Source of the DNA: Brachionus rotundiformis
Lineage: Eukaryota > Rotifera > Eurotatoria > Ploima > Brachionidae
Assembly: GCA_016802295.1 (NCBI GenBank)
Contig: JAESIW010000137.1
Location: 4,827,532-4,888,275 of the forward strand
Direction of reading: 5' to 3'
Length of the DNA: 60,744 nucleotides
Position numbers and translations under genes: made by a program
The notes under the pieces: model-generated
What the model saw: only the letters and a program-made list of their open reading frames with translations
What the model was told of the DNA's origin: nothing
Databases searched by the model: none
Shown here: piece after piece, positions 10,421 to 21,800 of the stretch
Position numbering within the stretch: the stretch's first letter is position 1
Layout of the letters: every line of letters starts with the position of its first letter

Positions 10421-11269
10421 ATGCCGAGACATAAGGGAAAAGGTAGAAACCGCCGAAGAGGAAAGAACGAAAACGAACATATAGAACCTGAAATGATCAT
10501 TGCTGAACCAGGTCAAACATATGCACAAGTTACCAAATTGTTGGGATGTGGATATCTCGAAGCTTTGTGTCAGGACAGCGAGAAACGTATTTGTCACATT
10601 CCAGGCAAAATGAATAAAAAAATTTGGATAAAAACAGGAGACTTAATTCTTGTGGGCATTAGAGATTTTCAGGATCATAAAGCTGATGTAATCATGAAGT
10701 ATAACTTTGATGAAGTCAGGTTTCTTCTAAGCAAAGGTGAAGTTTTGAAAAGTTTGTGCATTCGTGAATTTGATCAATTTGGACAAGAAAATGGTTCAGA
10801 TAACATTTTCTTTGACAAAACTTGGACCCATAGACTAAACACCAAAAGTTCAGGCTTTCAGGCCAATCTCGCTCTTACGAACAACAAACTGGTACGAGAG
10901 AAAGAGATGAGAGCTAGTAACTCGAACCAGACGCGTCCTCCACCGGTCCGTGTCGAATTTGACAGCCCCAGCACCCGTCAGATTGCTCTTAAGTCAACTC
11001 ATGCACTCAAAACTCACGAGCAATACGTTGGCGTACAAGTAGCACCCGACCTGACGCCCAGTGAACGTTTCGGCCTCAAACTTGAGCACGACGCATGCGT
11101 TGAATTAAATAGCAAACTACCTGCAGATAGTCCTTTTGAGTGGCGTGTGCGTAATGGTGAGAAGACCAAGATTGACAAGATAACAAAGCGCTTCTACAGA
11201 GCCAGCATAAGAGCAGAACCGTCAACTAGCCATTTTGGTGCCCAGATAAAGGGTGGGAATTCTGCCTAA
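10421..11269 (+). CDS. EIF1A: eIF1A-like protein fused to a LINE ORF1-like C-terminal domain
   Basis: Intronless frame of 282 residues, about twice the normal eIF1A length (144). Residues 1-120 are eIF1A: the basic tail GKGRNRRRGKNENE, then the OB fold with YAQVTKLLGCGYLEALC, RICHIPGKMNKKIWI and DLILVGIRDFQDHKADVI. eIF1A binds the 40S A-site and promotes scanning. The usual acidic C-terminus fades out after DNIFFD (about residue 132). Residues about 150-252 instead resemble ORF1-type domains of CR1-like non-LTR retrotransposons: RPPPVRVEFDSPSTR, VGVQVAPDLTPSER, WRVRNGEKTK. The DNA of this half is clearly GC-richer than the first half. Transposon debris lies directly downstream. It could be a functional chimera, a retrocopy, or the only eIF1A gene; the window does not tell. 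Confidence 0.85.
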   Translation: MPRHKGKGRNRRRGKNENEHIEPEMIIAEPGQTYAQVTKLLGCGYLEALCQDSEKRICHIPGKMNKKIWIKTGDLILVGIRDFQDHKADVIMKYNFDEVRFLLSKGEVLKSLCIREFDQFGQENGSDNIFFDKTWTHRLNTKSSGFQANLALTNNKLVREKEMRASNSNQTRPPPVRVEFDSPSTRQIALKSTHALKTHEQYVGVQVAPDLTPSERFGLKLEHDACVELNSKLPADSPFEWRVRNGEKTKIDKITKRFYRASIRAEPSTSHFGAQIKGGNSA

Positions 11270-11450
11270 ACTCCTCATCAACGTCTAAATTTCAACAAAG
11301 AATGATTAGCAACTTATATATTTTATAGAAAATTTTTTTGTAGAAAATTTTATTGAAAAGAAAAATCTTTTTATAGAAACTCATTTTATAGAAAAATATC
11401 ATTGAAATTTACCTGTTTAATTAATCTGTAAAAAACAATTAAACAATTAA

Positions 11451-11840
11451 TTATTTTAAAGCAAGAATTAATCTATCAAAAAAATTTGCTAATTTTTCTC
11501 TATTGTAAATACTAAACAAATACATAATTTCATTATCTTTTTTAATTTCTGATTTTTCACGTGGATAAACTATCCCGCTAATAATTTTTTCAATTAGTAC
11601 ATCTGTAAGATGCTGCTCATTTTTCAAATGTTTGGCCAACTTATTTACATTTGGATGTGATCCAACATCTTGCGAAAGAGACTTATGCCAAGCCTCCAAG
11701 CTATTATTTGACCTAGGTAGACCTTTTTGGATCCGTTTCCTAAGATTCCATTAGCTTGGAGGAAATTTTGGTACAACACGCGAACAATTCCCATCTTCTG
11801 GATCCACAAAGCCAATGTAATTTTTTTCAAAATAATGTAT
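11451..11840 (-). mobile_element. Mutator-like (MULE) transposase C-terminal remnant
   Basis: On the minus strand a stop-containing frame reads NYIGFVDPEDGNCSRVVPKF then RSNNSLEAWHKSLSQDVG and continues as HPNVNKLAKHLKNEQHLTDV to a stop at 11451. The motif R-[ST]-NN-x-EAWH followed by HPN is characteristic of the C-terminal region of MULE-type transposases. Only about 125 codons remain and there is a stop near 11750, so this is a relic. No terminal repeats were found. Confidence 0.65.
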
Positions 11841-11859
11841 TACTCTAGCCAACTCGTTA

Positions 11860-12850
11860 GGCAAACGTCACCCGGTTTCAAAGAAAGGTAGTCGTGTAGA
11901 TGCGTCTAATATTGACGACAGTGGTCTGTAGAATAGGGTAATCCCTTGTTCTTGACTCGGTAATATCGCACTTATGCGCAAATAGTTTACTCGCACCAAA
12001 ACAGCACGGGTTTGTTCCTAACAAAGTCTGTAGCACCAACTTAATGAGACTATTGACGTAGTTACATCTGCGATGAAGAATAATAAGCCAGTCGATATTA
12101 TATTCTTCGACTTTGCCAAGGCCTTCGGTTTAGTTCCTTATGACAGTTTGATTCAGTGGTGCCATCAACTTTGTAACTTTTTGAGATGAGGCTGTGAGGG
12201 AGCCTGAGGTTCAGGTAGAACTTGTTTAATAATTTTTCAGATAAAAAAATATTTATTAAAAATAATATTTGTCATGCTTTTGAACAATATTTACAAATCA
12301 GTCCATTCTCCTTTTCTTTTAATTATTGAAGGCTTTATATTATCAAGATTCTTTGTTGACCTGCTTTTAATGAATTTTTTAAGTGATGCCCAAAAATCTC
12401 GATTACATTAATTAGCCGACATTATCTCCTAAAAAGTTAGGAAATTAATTTATTGACCAAAATTTTTCTATGATTTAAACAAAATTACCTAATCGACTTT
12501 TAAATTTTTCAACAAATCTACGCACAATTTTGATGTATGCTTAGAATCATTGTCTTGAATGAGTTTAACTTTTCGATTCTTGTATCTTAAAAAATTACAA
12601 AATTGATGGCACCACTGTACATAAGCTAAGAACTGTTGACATCCTTTACTTGAACGGTATGAATCAGCGTGTGGTTCCAGGTCCACACACGTTTCAACTC
12701 GAAAAGATGTCACCTCGTGAGTACCTTAGGGTAGTGTGTTAGGACCAATTCTTCATCAATGACCTACCAAGCCACTTGACACACACAAGCAAGCTCTTTG
12801 CTGATGATCTAAAAATAAAAGCTCAGTTGGAATTCAAGGCGGTGAAATAG
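11860..12850 (+). mobile_element. Decayed LINE reverse transcriptase, split by a nested DNA transposon
   Basis: Plus-strand fragments give reverse transcriptase blocks in order: KQHGFVPNKVCSTNL (about 11998), VDIIFFDFAKAFGLVPYDSL (about 12094-12153, the conserved D-x-x-KAFD region), then after the insertion LNGMNQRVV, a degenerate VTSxVPxGSVLGP (about 12707-12745) and FINDLPSHLTHTSKLFADDL (about 12757-12815), which holds the catalytic F-A-D-D box. Frameshifts and stops occur throughout. The blocks on the two sides of 12154-12617 belong to one element and are contiguous when the insertion is removed. Confidence 0.8.
12154..12617 (-). mobile_element. Tc1/mariner-like transposon remnant with terminal inverted repeats
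   Basis: The left end begins CAGTGGTGCCATCAAC and the right end is the inverted copy, alike over about 33 bases with three mismatches. CAGTGGTG ends are typical of Tc1/mariner elements. Inside, on minus, QDNDSKHTSKL (second catalytic Asp block) and a decayed N-V-I-E ... WASLKKF block (catalytic Glu region) are recognisable. The element is 464 bp, internally deleted, and has stops. Flanks are TT on the left and TA on the right, a TA duplication with one change. Confidence 0.75.
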
Positions 12851-13491
12851 TCTTCAAATTGGGTCTTACATTTTTATAAACAATTTTTCAAGATCAAAAA
12901 ATTACTCTTTTATTTGGTTATTAGATCCTACTGATATTCCTATTTTTTCTAAGTTATTTTTCATTTGCCCTTTTAGCAATCAATCTGTTTCCTTAAAATC
13001 CTCTATCAAGGTTTTTTTTGCATTCGTTAAAGGCTTTTACCTTTTTCTCTTTTTTTTAGAATTAACTTCTAATACTCGATCATATTAAAATTTAAAGATA
13101 TTCCTTCAATTAGAGAATTTTTTTAATAAAAGTAGGAAGTGAATTTAATAAGAGTTAAAATGCGTTTAAATCTAAATAAAATTTTAAGTTAAAGTGCGGC
13201 GTTAAAAAATAGACATAAAAAAAATAAAAATAATTAGTTTAATTTTAGTCAAATATATATTAGAAAATTAGAAAAAATGATAGAATGAAATAAATATACA
13301 AAAAAAAATCAAAAATCTTTTAAATTAGTTTTTTATTATTAACTTATTTAAAATACGCTATTTTAATAAAAAATATACGCTAATTGAAATTGTATTTTTT
13401 TGTTAATAAATTAATTATTAAATTTATTCATAATAGAATTATATGAATCGTCTAGCTAATACACTTTCTTAGTTTGATTCCGGCATTAAAA
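12851..13491. other. AT-rich spacer upstream of RAP1GDS1
   Basis: 641 bases, almost pure A/T. No gene or repeat recognised. Confidence 0.5.
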
Positions 13492-16085
13492 ATGTCAACC
13501 AGCACAATACAGCTCAAAAATAAAAATAAAAATTTTGTTAAAAATTCAAATTTTGGCCAGTTGTTTGAGAAGTCTCAATTTTATAACCAGCTAGATGGTA
13601 AAAAATAGCAATTCCATATTCACCATATCTTAGCTTTTAAATTTTTTTAAAGTAAAGCTTTAGTATATGCATGAAAATGGTGCCTAAACGCGTTTTGAAA
13701 AAAAGCTATGATATAAAAATATATATTAAATATTTTTTAGATCAGAAATTACCAGCTTTAGCTATGAGTTCAGAGTCAACTGATTCAACATCCTTCTACA
13801 TAGACATTTTGAAAAGCCTCAAAAGTCTAGAACTCGCATCAAACGGTTTGTTTTTAGCATTTAGTCCACTAAGAAAATAAATGCATAACTTTATCTAAGA
13901 TAGTGAAGAGACTGAGTCATGTTCAAAAATAGCTGAACATAAGCAGCAATTTTGCTTTGAAAGCTCGAATTTAAATAGATTAAAAAAAGATTTGGAAAAT
14001 GGTTCAATCGAATCAGCTATTGGTCTTTGTGAACTGACAGCCGAATTAGCCAAAGATGAGCAATGTAGGAAGCAACTGGTTCAAGCGGAAATTTTACCCT
14101 CTATCAACAATTATTTATCCAACCCTAGATGCACGAATAAATTAAGAATACAAATATGCCGAGCCATTGGCAACTTATGCTACGAAAATGATGATGGTCG
14201 ATCTGTGCTTCTGAACGCCTGTGGAATAGACAACTTGTTAGAATTGTTGAAATACTCTGGATCTATTGATATGACCAAAGAGGACAATCAAGAATATATC
14301 AAATTGATTGTTGTTTCACTTGGATGCCTGCACAACTTTGCCAATGACAATGGTAATTTTATTAGGTAAAGCCAAACTAAAATGAGATTTTGTTCTTTTT
14401 TGGCTGAAGAGTTTGTAAGAAAAGCTTTGTATGATAAAAATATCATGTTAGTACTGAAACCATTTGTTAAATATGTCAAATATGATTTAGGAATTTTGAT
14501 ATATCTATTTTCATGTGTTGAAAATTTAATAGAAATTGATGAAGGTAAATGCTAGCTTTTAATTTGTGGTGCAAAAACTGGAATTAATTGTTGTTTTCCA
14601 TAAAGGAAAGAACCAATTTTCTCAAGAGAAAATTGCTCTCGAGTTATACAATCAAATAGATTTGAACATACTGGAAAATTTGGACTCTTATGTAGAGGAT
14701 TTTTTTCGAATTTTGTCTTCCATTAATGAGATAAGTATGATGAAGAGATAAAAATTTTAAAGAGCAAAAATTTTTTATTTTGATTATAAGATAATTCCAG
14801 AGATTTGTTATGCATGACCAATTTTATCGAAATAGCTGTCGATTTTGTCCAAAAAAATGTAAATGACGATGATTTGTTGAGAAGTTTTGGGTCATTTTTG
14901 ACTAACTTATTGGCTAATGATGACAATATAGATATGATTTATAAGTATAAAGATAACTTTATTCTTGACACAGCTATAGAATGGCTGGATAAATTCCACA
15001 GTGAACAGCTTTATTTAGCATCGGCAGTTATAATTGCCAATTATATGCGCAATGGTAAGCTAAATGTTTTATTAAAATGTTTAAAGATTAAATTTTTTCC
15101 AAGATTCAAAAGCAATGGAAGTGGTCAGGCACAAAAATCAGCCTCATGTAAGAATAATAAACATACTCAAAAAGTACAACAAATTCGGCAGTGATGCAAC
15201 TCTTCAGCAGATTAACATTTCTCATAGTCTTTTGTCAACTTTGAAAAATTTCTGCATTGCTGGTAATTTTTAGCTCATGGTTAAATTAAAATTGGTAAAT
15301 TAAACCACTTTCAATAGCAAGCTCTAAAGAAGAACTGCTTAAACACCAAGTAATTGAAGTAGTGGTTGAGTTTTTAAGTTATGAAAATTTGGAAGTTCTG
15401 TGGAAAACAGTTGCTATAATTCGACTTTTGGTCAAGCAATGTAGCGAGAATGATGGTCTTGGTGTGATATTTAGAGATGAATTATTGGAAAAGCTTGACA
15501 AGATCGCCAATAATCCCCAGGAGCATCCGGGTTTGGCCGGTGAGTCTTCACGTCTGTGCTGCTACTTACCTATCGCAGCTAAGAATGAGAAAAATATGGA
15601 AACATACTGCAAATATAATTTTATCAAAATAGTTTGTAAACAATTGGTTAGTACTCATGTAATAATGATAAACGAAGCACTTTTGGCAATTAATGTCCTT
15701 GTGGCTATTACATATAGTAAATATTAACTAATTAAAATGATTTTTTTTAAATTATTAATTTTGTCTCCTAGGAGTTTGTTGTGACAAATTAAAAGGATCA
15801 TGTTTGAATGAGAATTTAGTCACTTTGTTTGAAAAAGAATCGCTGGCTATGGAAATTAAAATAAATGCATTTAAGTTATTTAAGATTTTGTTCGAAAAGA
15901 GTATTATTAAAATTATTAAATTTTTAATATAATGGTTTTAAATTTTTTTTGTAGGTGATTTTTTTTCTGTAGAGCAGCTAGAGCAGTACTTGAAAATATT
16001 CAATCGAATGAAAATGAGCCAAAACAATGAACTAACAAACGCTTATCTAAATCAGTTAATTGATTTATTGGACAATACTATTTAA
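13492..16085 (+). CDS. RAP1GDS1: Rap1 GTPase-GDP dissociation stimulator 1 (SmgGDS), armadillo-repeat protein
   Basis: Proposed exons 13492-13597, 13741-13845, 13900-14352, 14410-14544, 14606-14734, 14791-15054, 15104-15262, 15318-15716, 15772-15900 and 15955-16085 give 669 residues (human 607). The family chaperones and exchanges nucleotide on small GTPases with polybasic tails (Rap1, RhoA). Armadillo repeats are visible, e.g. ICRAIGNLCYENDDGRSVLL, LGCLHNFANDN and YLASAVIIANYMRN. The region HPGLAGESSRLCCYLPIAAK followed by STHVIMINEALLAINVLV matches the C-terminal SmgGDS repeats closely. Every one of the nine introns is phase 1, so each internal exon is a multiple of three. It converges on the coiled-coil gene 189 bases away. 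The first two exons are the least conserved and their borders are least certain. Confidence 0.88.
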
Positions 16086-16274
16086 TTTTTAATTTTTTTT
16101 CTACAATAAACTATTTAAATCGGTTTTTAAATTTATGTTTAAAACTATTTGCCAGAATTAAAACTCTGGTTTTTTATTTTTTAAAATTTATTTTATATAA
16201 AAATAGTGCAGCTTTAAAAAAAGTTAAGAAAAATAGTTTAGAATTTTATCAGTAATGGCAGATTAAGCAAAAGT

Positions 16275-17672
16275 TTAATTTATTTCTGGTAAAACTAGTG
16301 GTTCATAATTTTTGTTAACTTGACCAGCCGAATCGGTGTTGTAAGGCAGTCCGTTTATATAAGGCTTATTGTTGTCTTTAAGCATTCGCTCAAGCTGATT
16401 AATAGTATGTTCATTTTTTATGAGTCTATCTTGGAGTTGATGTCTCTCGTAGCCTAAATTACCCAACACAGAGTCTTTCTCAATCAACATTTCCTTTATC
16501 TTTTGATTTTCATTTAGAACATTGTTGTGAATTTTGCGCAAGCTATTCAGCTCATTGGTCAACCCAATGACTGCCTCATTCATTTTTATCGATTCTTCAT
16601 TTCGCTGAAATTGATCGGTGGTTTTTAACTTTTCCAATTCCAATGCCAAACGCTTTTGCTTAGCATTTACTTGGGACAATTGTTTGGCTAGCAAATCATT
16701 CTCGCTACGATAGCCATTGATGTAAGTCAGTAGTTGTTTGTTCTCTTCGTTCAAGGCCTCGGTTTGTTTAGTTTGGTTCTTAAGCTGTTCCATGAAAGCT
16801 TTATTCTGTGTTTGTAGTTCTTTGAGTTTGGTCAACATCTGTTGTATCTTGTTCCGGCTGTCCAATTCGAGGGCGTCTTTCTCAGCTTTTAGAAGAGTGA
16901 ATCTCTCGTGCAACATGGCAGCATTGGCCTCGGATTTTCTCAAGTCAGCACTAGTTGTGTTAATTTTATTGCTCAAAAATTCTATCTTGTCCTCAGCGGC
17001 TTTGCTCGAAGCTGAAGTCTCGGTCACCCTGGAGTTCAAGCGGGACAGCTCTTTTTCCAAAGAGTCTTTGGAATAGAGCGTTTTGGTTAGATCCTCTTTG
17101 ATCAGAGCCCCTTCTCTCATTGTTTTTTCTAGATTTTGTTTGGCTACAAAATACTTTTCTTTCAAAAGCTCGACCTCATTTACCAAACCCTGGTTTTGGT
17201 TTTTCAAGTCTTCATTATTACGGGTCAGCTGATCGATCATTACTCTCATATCATGGTCGGAAAGCTTGAATTTTTCCTCTAACTTTCGGTATTCTTCGAT
17301 CAATTTTTTTGAGTTTTCATACTCGCGGATCAACTTGTCCAATTCGTTGCGTAGCGCCTGATTGTCCTGTTCCAATGTGGTGTATCTATTTTTTATTTCT
17401 CCTAGTCTGTTCCGAGCCAAATAGAGCAATTTGTCATGTTTTTCCTGCAATTTGCCAAGCTCATTGCCCAAGTTGGTGTTTTCTTCGGTAAGACGCTCAT
17501 TTTGGAACCATAGATCATAATTTTCGGCTTTCAATTGAACAGCCTTGTTTACTGGTGGTTTGCCAAGATTGATGTTCGAGTTTCTGTTGACCACATCGCC
17601 TATATTGCCTCCCCTAGAGTTACCACCTATTTTATACTCCAGGTCGGCGAACTCGTCTCTATTATCGACCAT
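16275..17672 (-). CDS. Coiled-coil protein, family not recognised
   Basis: Intronless frame of 465 residues starting at ATG 17672. After about 45 residues of Gly/Asn-rich head it is almost wholly heptad-like coiled coil to about residue 430, rich in Glu, Lys, Asn, Leu and Gln, with no Pro in the rod. A short tail ends PLVLPEIN. This pattern is common in centrosomal, ciliary and cytoskeletal rod proteins, but nothing in it singles out one family by eye. The head contains GGNSRGGNIGDVVNR. Its exons are GC-richer than flanks, as expected for a real gene. Confidence 0.8.
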   Translation of the reverse strand: MVDNRDEFADLEYKIGGNSRGGNIGDVVNRNSNINLGKPPVNKAVQLKAENYDLWFQNERLTEENTNLGNELGKLQEKHDKLLYLARNRLGEIKNRYTTLEQDNQALRNELDKLIREYENSKKLIEEYRKLEEKFKLSDHDMRVMIDQLTRNNEDLKNQNQGLVNEVELLKEKYFVAKQNLEKTMREGALIKEDLTKTLYSKDSLEKELSRLNSRVTETSASSKAAEDKIEFLSNKINTTSADLRKSEANAAMLHERFTLLKAEKDALELDSRNKIQQMLTKLKELQTQNKAFMEQLKNQTKQTEALNEENKQLLTYINGYRSENDLLAKQLSQVNAKQKRLALELEKLKTTDQFQRNEESIKMNEAVIGLTNELNSLRKIHNNVLNENQKIKEMLIEKDSVLGNLGYERHQLQDRLIKNEHTINQLERMLKDNNKPYINGLPYNTDSAGQVNKNYEPLVLPEIN

Positions 17673-18351
17673 TTTCTAAAGAAAAAAGCTAGCAAAAATT
17701 AATAAGATACTTTCATTAGGGAAATTTTTTTCTTATATCCACTCTACAGTTTGCCAAAAAGATTTAGATAAGATAAGTATACGGTCAAATATTTAAAATT
17801 GGTAAACATTTATCCAGTGTATAAAAAATAAAAGCTCAAACATTCTAAAACAATGCGCTTCCATTTTCTGTATTTAATAATTCCAACAAATAAATATTAA
17901 CAAGAAAATATTTTTTCATAAAAATGAAAATGTCACCAACGACAACCGAATTATTTTTCGCTTTGAAAAAAAAATAAATCTCAGCATTGAGATTCCAATT
18001 CATATGCAATTATTTTAAACATAGAAGCTAACAGGTAGATATTTACTTTACCAATTATTAAGTTGTAAGATTAAATTTGGAAAATAAATTTCGCCTTAAA
18101 GGCTGTATTGGGATGAATTTCCGTCTGAAAAAGAATAATTAACAAAACAAAAATTGAATGAATTAAATTTTTGCAAAAAATAAACCTTTTTATTTTATAT
18201 TTGGTTTATTCTAGAAGAATTATAATCTGAAAAGTGCACACATAACTTTTGATAACTTTTAATCATGGCATTGTTTGTTATATTAATTTAATTAATAAAA
18301 TAATTTTTTTTAGATTAATTTATTTAAAAAAATATTTTTATTTCAAAAAAA
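17673..18351. other. Divergent intergenic region
   Basis: 679 bases between the coiled-coil gene (minus) and the ATP synthase gene (plus), so it should hold both promoters. A TTTTTTTAG sequence at about 18306-18314, 38 bases upstream of the ATP synthase ATG, could be a 5'-UTR splice acceptor; this is weak. Confidence 0.45.
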
Positions 18352-18840
18352 ATGTCCTTTATTCGACCATTGTTGACGATCAAAAACGCTCAGTCTCAAT
18401 TTAGATTAATTAGTAGAAGCATGGCAACCGAGATGTCATTTACCTTTGCCTCCCCAGCGCAAGTAATTTACAACCAAGCCAAAAATGTCAAGCAAGTTGA
18501 TGTGCCGTCATTGAGTGGCTCATTCGGTATTCTGGCCAACCATGTACCAACATTGGCCGTGTTGAAACCAGGCATTGTCACAGTGACAGAGACTGAGGGC
18601 TCAGTGAAGAAATTTTTTGTCAGCTCCGGTTCAGTAGCGGTCAACGCCGACTCTAGTGTTCAAGTGTTGGCCGAAGAAGCCTTCGCAGTCGAACAATTGG
18701 ACTTGAAAGCCGCGCAAGAACAATTGGCCGAAGCCCAGCGATCCTTGAGCTCAGCCAGTTCTGAAGTCGAAAAAGCCGAGGCCCAAGTCGCCGTCGAGAC
18801 TGCTGAAGCCGTCGTCAGAGCCATCCAAACCGGCATCTAA
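18352..18840 (+). CDS. ATP5F1D: ATP synthase subunit delta, mitochondrial (F1 epsilon homologue)
   Basis: Intronless, 162 residues (human precursor 168). Residues 1-25 form a mitochondrial presequence with Arg/Ser and no acids until the Glu at 27. The mature protein has the beta-sandwich signature VDVPSLSGSFGILANHVPTL and LKPGIVTV, then the two-helix C-terminal domain, here Ala/Glu-rich. The subunit sits in the central stalk of F1 and couples rotation to catalysis. Codon use is distinctly GC-richer than neighbours, typical of a highly expressed gene in this window. Confidence 0.95.
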   Translation: MSFIRPLLTIKNAQSQFRLISRSMATEMSFTFASPAQVIYNQAKNVKQVDVPSLSGSFGILANHVPTLAVLKPGIVTVTETEGSVKKFFVSSGSVAVNADSSVQVLAEEAFAVEQLDLKAAQEQLAEAQRSLSSASSEVEKAEAQVAVETAEAVVRAIQTGI

Positions 18841-21800
18841 ATCAAAGAATTTATCTTTAAGATTAAAAAAATAAAACTAGTTTATCTTTTATTTTTTCTA
18901 TTTTCAAAAAAAATGCCAATCTAAATTAGAATCATTTCTGCCACTTGGACTTATCATGTCTTTTGAATAAAGAGTTAACAAAAAACAAAGCTATATTTCT
19001 ATTGATAGCCCTTTGGCTGTACTTTTGGATTATTTAATCATATAAATCGATATTTATTAATAAAGTGAAATCTTAGCTGACAAAACTTGATATAATTTTG
19101 GTAATTTGAAACCTTTCCATAGTATTTAAGCCTTTGTTTATATATGTAAAATATATATTAATGATTAAGGATATATTTTACTCTTGTTCCAATTGCTAAT
19201 CCATATTTAATATGGCTTAATTTTTACGTAATATAGAAATTAGTCCTTGGCAATTATGAGTGAAATATTAAAGCTTTTTACTAATTGCTTAGCTAATTTT
19301 TTAAAAACAATTTTAATAATTAAATTTTATGTAATATCGAGTAAAATGAAGTTAATCGTTGAGATTATTATATGTACTATGATTGATGGATGGGGTATTA
19401 AATTGCTAAGTGGACATTTAAGCAGCGAAATATCAAGTTTAATTAATAGCTATATCAATCATTTAATATAAAAGTGCTTTTAAGACAAATTTTTTTTTTC
19501 TCTTTTCGTTTTACAGAGCTAATTCGCCCTAAGCTAGTAGCTTTTATGTTTCTTTTAATTTACTTGTTTATTTAATCTGTATTCCAGCTCGATTTGATCC
19601 CGCAAGTAATAAAGTAAAAGTTATTTGTATAAATTTATCATTTATTCGGATCAATATCTGGCTGTTTATGAAAAATCGATCCTGGTTCCTATGATAGATT
19701 GTTCAAAGCAAAAACCTGGATTTTAATCAAGCCGTAGACCAGCACTACGAATGTAGTCACTTTTTTAAATGCTTACGCAAGCTTTGACAAGGTAAAACTA
19801 AATTCTATTCAAATAAAATACAAAATCTGATTACCTTTTTATAAAATTAAAATTTATTTTTCACTTTGAATAGGCACTTAAATTAATTCTATTGTGAAAA
19901 TTAGCTTTTTAAATTTTAGTTTTTAAACTTAAGGCTATTTTTTTTGAATACTTTGTTATTTACCTGGCTTCTCTCTTTGTTCAACATTAGATCAAAATTA
20001 AAATTCACAAAACACAACAATAAATTTAATTATCTTTTTTGAGATTTTTAATTCAAGAATAGCGCTGCCAAGCATACATTTTTTATCTTTAAGTTCATTT
20101 TTCCCCAAAGGATTTTCACTCGTGTTGTCAGCTGCAGCTGCTTTTTGTTTCCACCATAAAATCATGCGGATGGAAAATATTTTTTTTTTTTGGCAAGAAT
20201 TTAGTATTTATTGGCGGAAATTCGGCAACTAGTTTCTCCAAATGAGAAAATTAATTTGGGTCAGGATAAGGAATGAAATAGAGTTTATAGAAAAAATAAA
20301 AATTTAATTGTCAAAAATTCAAAAATGATAATTAATTGTAATAGCATTTGGGATTTTAAAAATTCATTTAGCAAGCTTGTTTTTAGTAAAGGTAATACCG
20401 GGTAATGAATAAATTTCATGAATTTTTTGTTTGTTTATCATGGCTAGAATAATATTAGCAGTCGAATATTAATTAATATTGCAAAAAAAAAATTAGTATT
20501 TTTATTCTAGTAAGGACTGAAATGATTTATTAACAATCGAAACCAAAGCCCAAAAAATAAACAGTTTTTTTTGGCTCTCTTATCAAACCAATTTTTCTTA
20601 AAAATCTCATTTCCATAAAAAACAAAATTTTTTTTTGCTATTTTTTTCTCTATATTTGCTCGCTTTGTAAATATAAATTGTTAAACTAGCAATGTGTGCT
20701 TCGATAATGATATGTTTTCTTAAGAAATAATAATTATGCTAGTTTTGGCAATTGAGTTTTGTGGTGCTATTTATGGTTCGGCGAGTCCGCAACAATTAAT
20801 TAGATATCCCATCATAGTGAACAACTGCTATCTTTAAATTAGCAATTCTCATTCGAACATCTTAATTTTGGCTAAAAGCCTATTTTAATTAATTACTTAA
20901 GTTATCTCTGTGGAATTTTCTTTTTTTTTTTATTGTGTTTACATAAACTTGGTTAAATTGTTTTTTGATAATTAAAATTTCCTTTAATTTCATAGACGCT
21001 CAATTAAGTCGCAATCTTTAAAATTTTATTTTAATCAAGAGTCATTTAGGCGGCCCAGTACTTGTTAATTAACTAATCTTCAGGGAGGCTCTATTTCAAA
21101 ACCACCACCAGATCCCCAAAGATTTAAATCAAACAAAAAATTATCTAAAATTAGATTCGGGGAAATTCGACTATCTTTCAAAGCTGTAAGCAGTTTTGCT
21201 TTTAATTATCAAGATAAGTAGTTTTGCCCTATGGGACTGTCAGAATCACATGAATAAAAATTATATAATTTTTTTTCCGAATTAAATAGTTTATTTCATT
21301 GCTTTAGTTTTAATTCAAAATAAAATCTAATTTATAAAACTTGTCTTATTTAATCTAGGAAATGATAGAGTATTAGACAGGAATATTGACTAAATAAAAT
21401 TGCTTTAGACAATAATTAATATTTTTTATTCTATATATTTATTTTTATTTATTGATAATGGTAAAATTGCACTAAAAATAAGAGAAAAAATTTCCTCAAG
21501 GGTTTAAACAAGTCATGATAATTGATTTCGCCAGCCGCGCCTTTATTGTAGCGGATTTAGTGCTTCCGCTTGCATGATAAACTTTTCTTTTATCAATTAC
21601 TTGCACAATATATCTACTAATAGAGACTTGTTTTAAAAAAATATCTAATTAAAAAATTGATCATAACTTTTTTTTATATTTAGTTGAAAAAAAATTAATT
21701 CTATAAACTCTTAAAATGGTTGTTTAAACAATTTTTCAAGTCTTAGCGACTAATTTTAAGCTAATAAAATAAAAAAAAAACGTTTAAGAACCGTAAATTT

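Noticed and set aside
12489..12713. 74-codon minus-strand frame
   Set aside because: It runs across the junction of the LINE and the Tc1/mariner remnant, so it is a chimera of two dead elements and not a gene.
18300..18351. Possible trans-splice acceptor upstream of the ATP synthase ATG
   Set aside because: TTTTAG strings are too frequent in AT-rich DNA to support a spliced-leader site without transcript data.
19247..19471. 74-codon open frame
   Set aside because: Hydrophobic, AT-driven composition, no family signature, no splice context.
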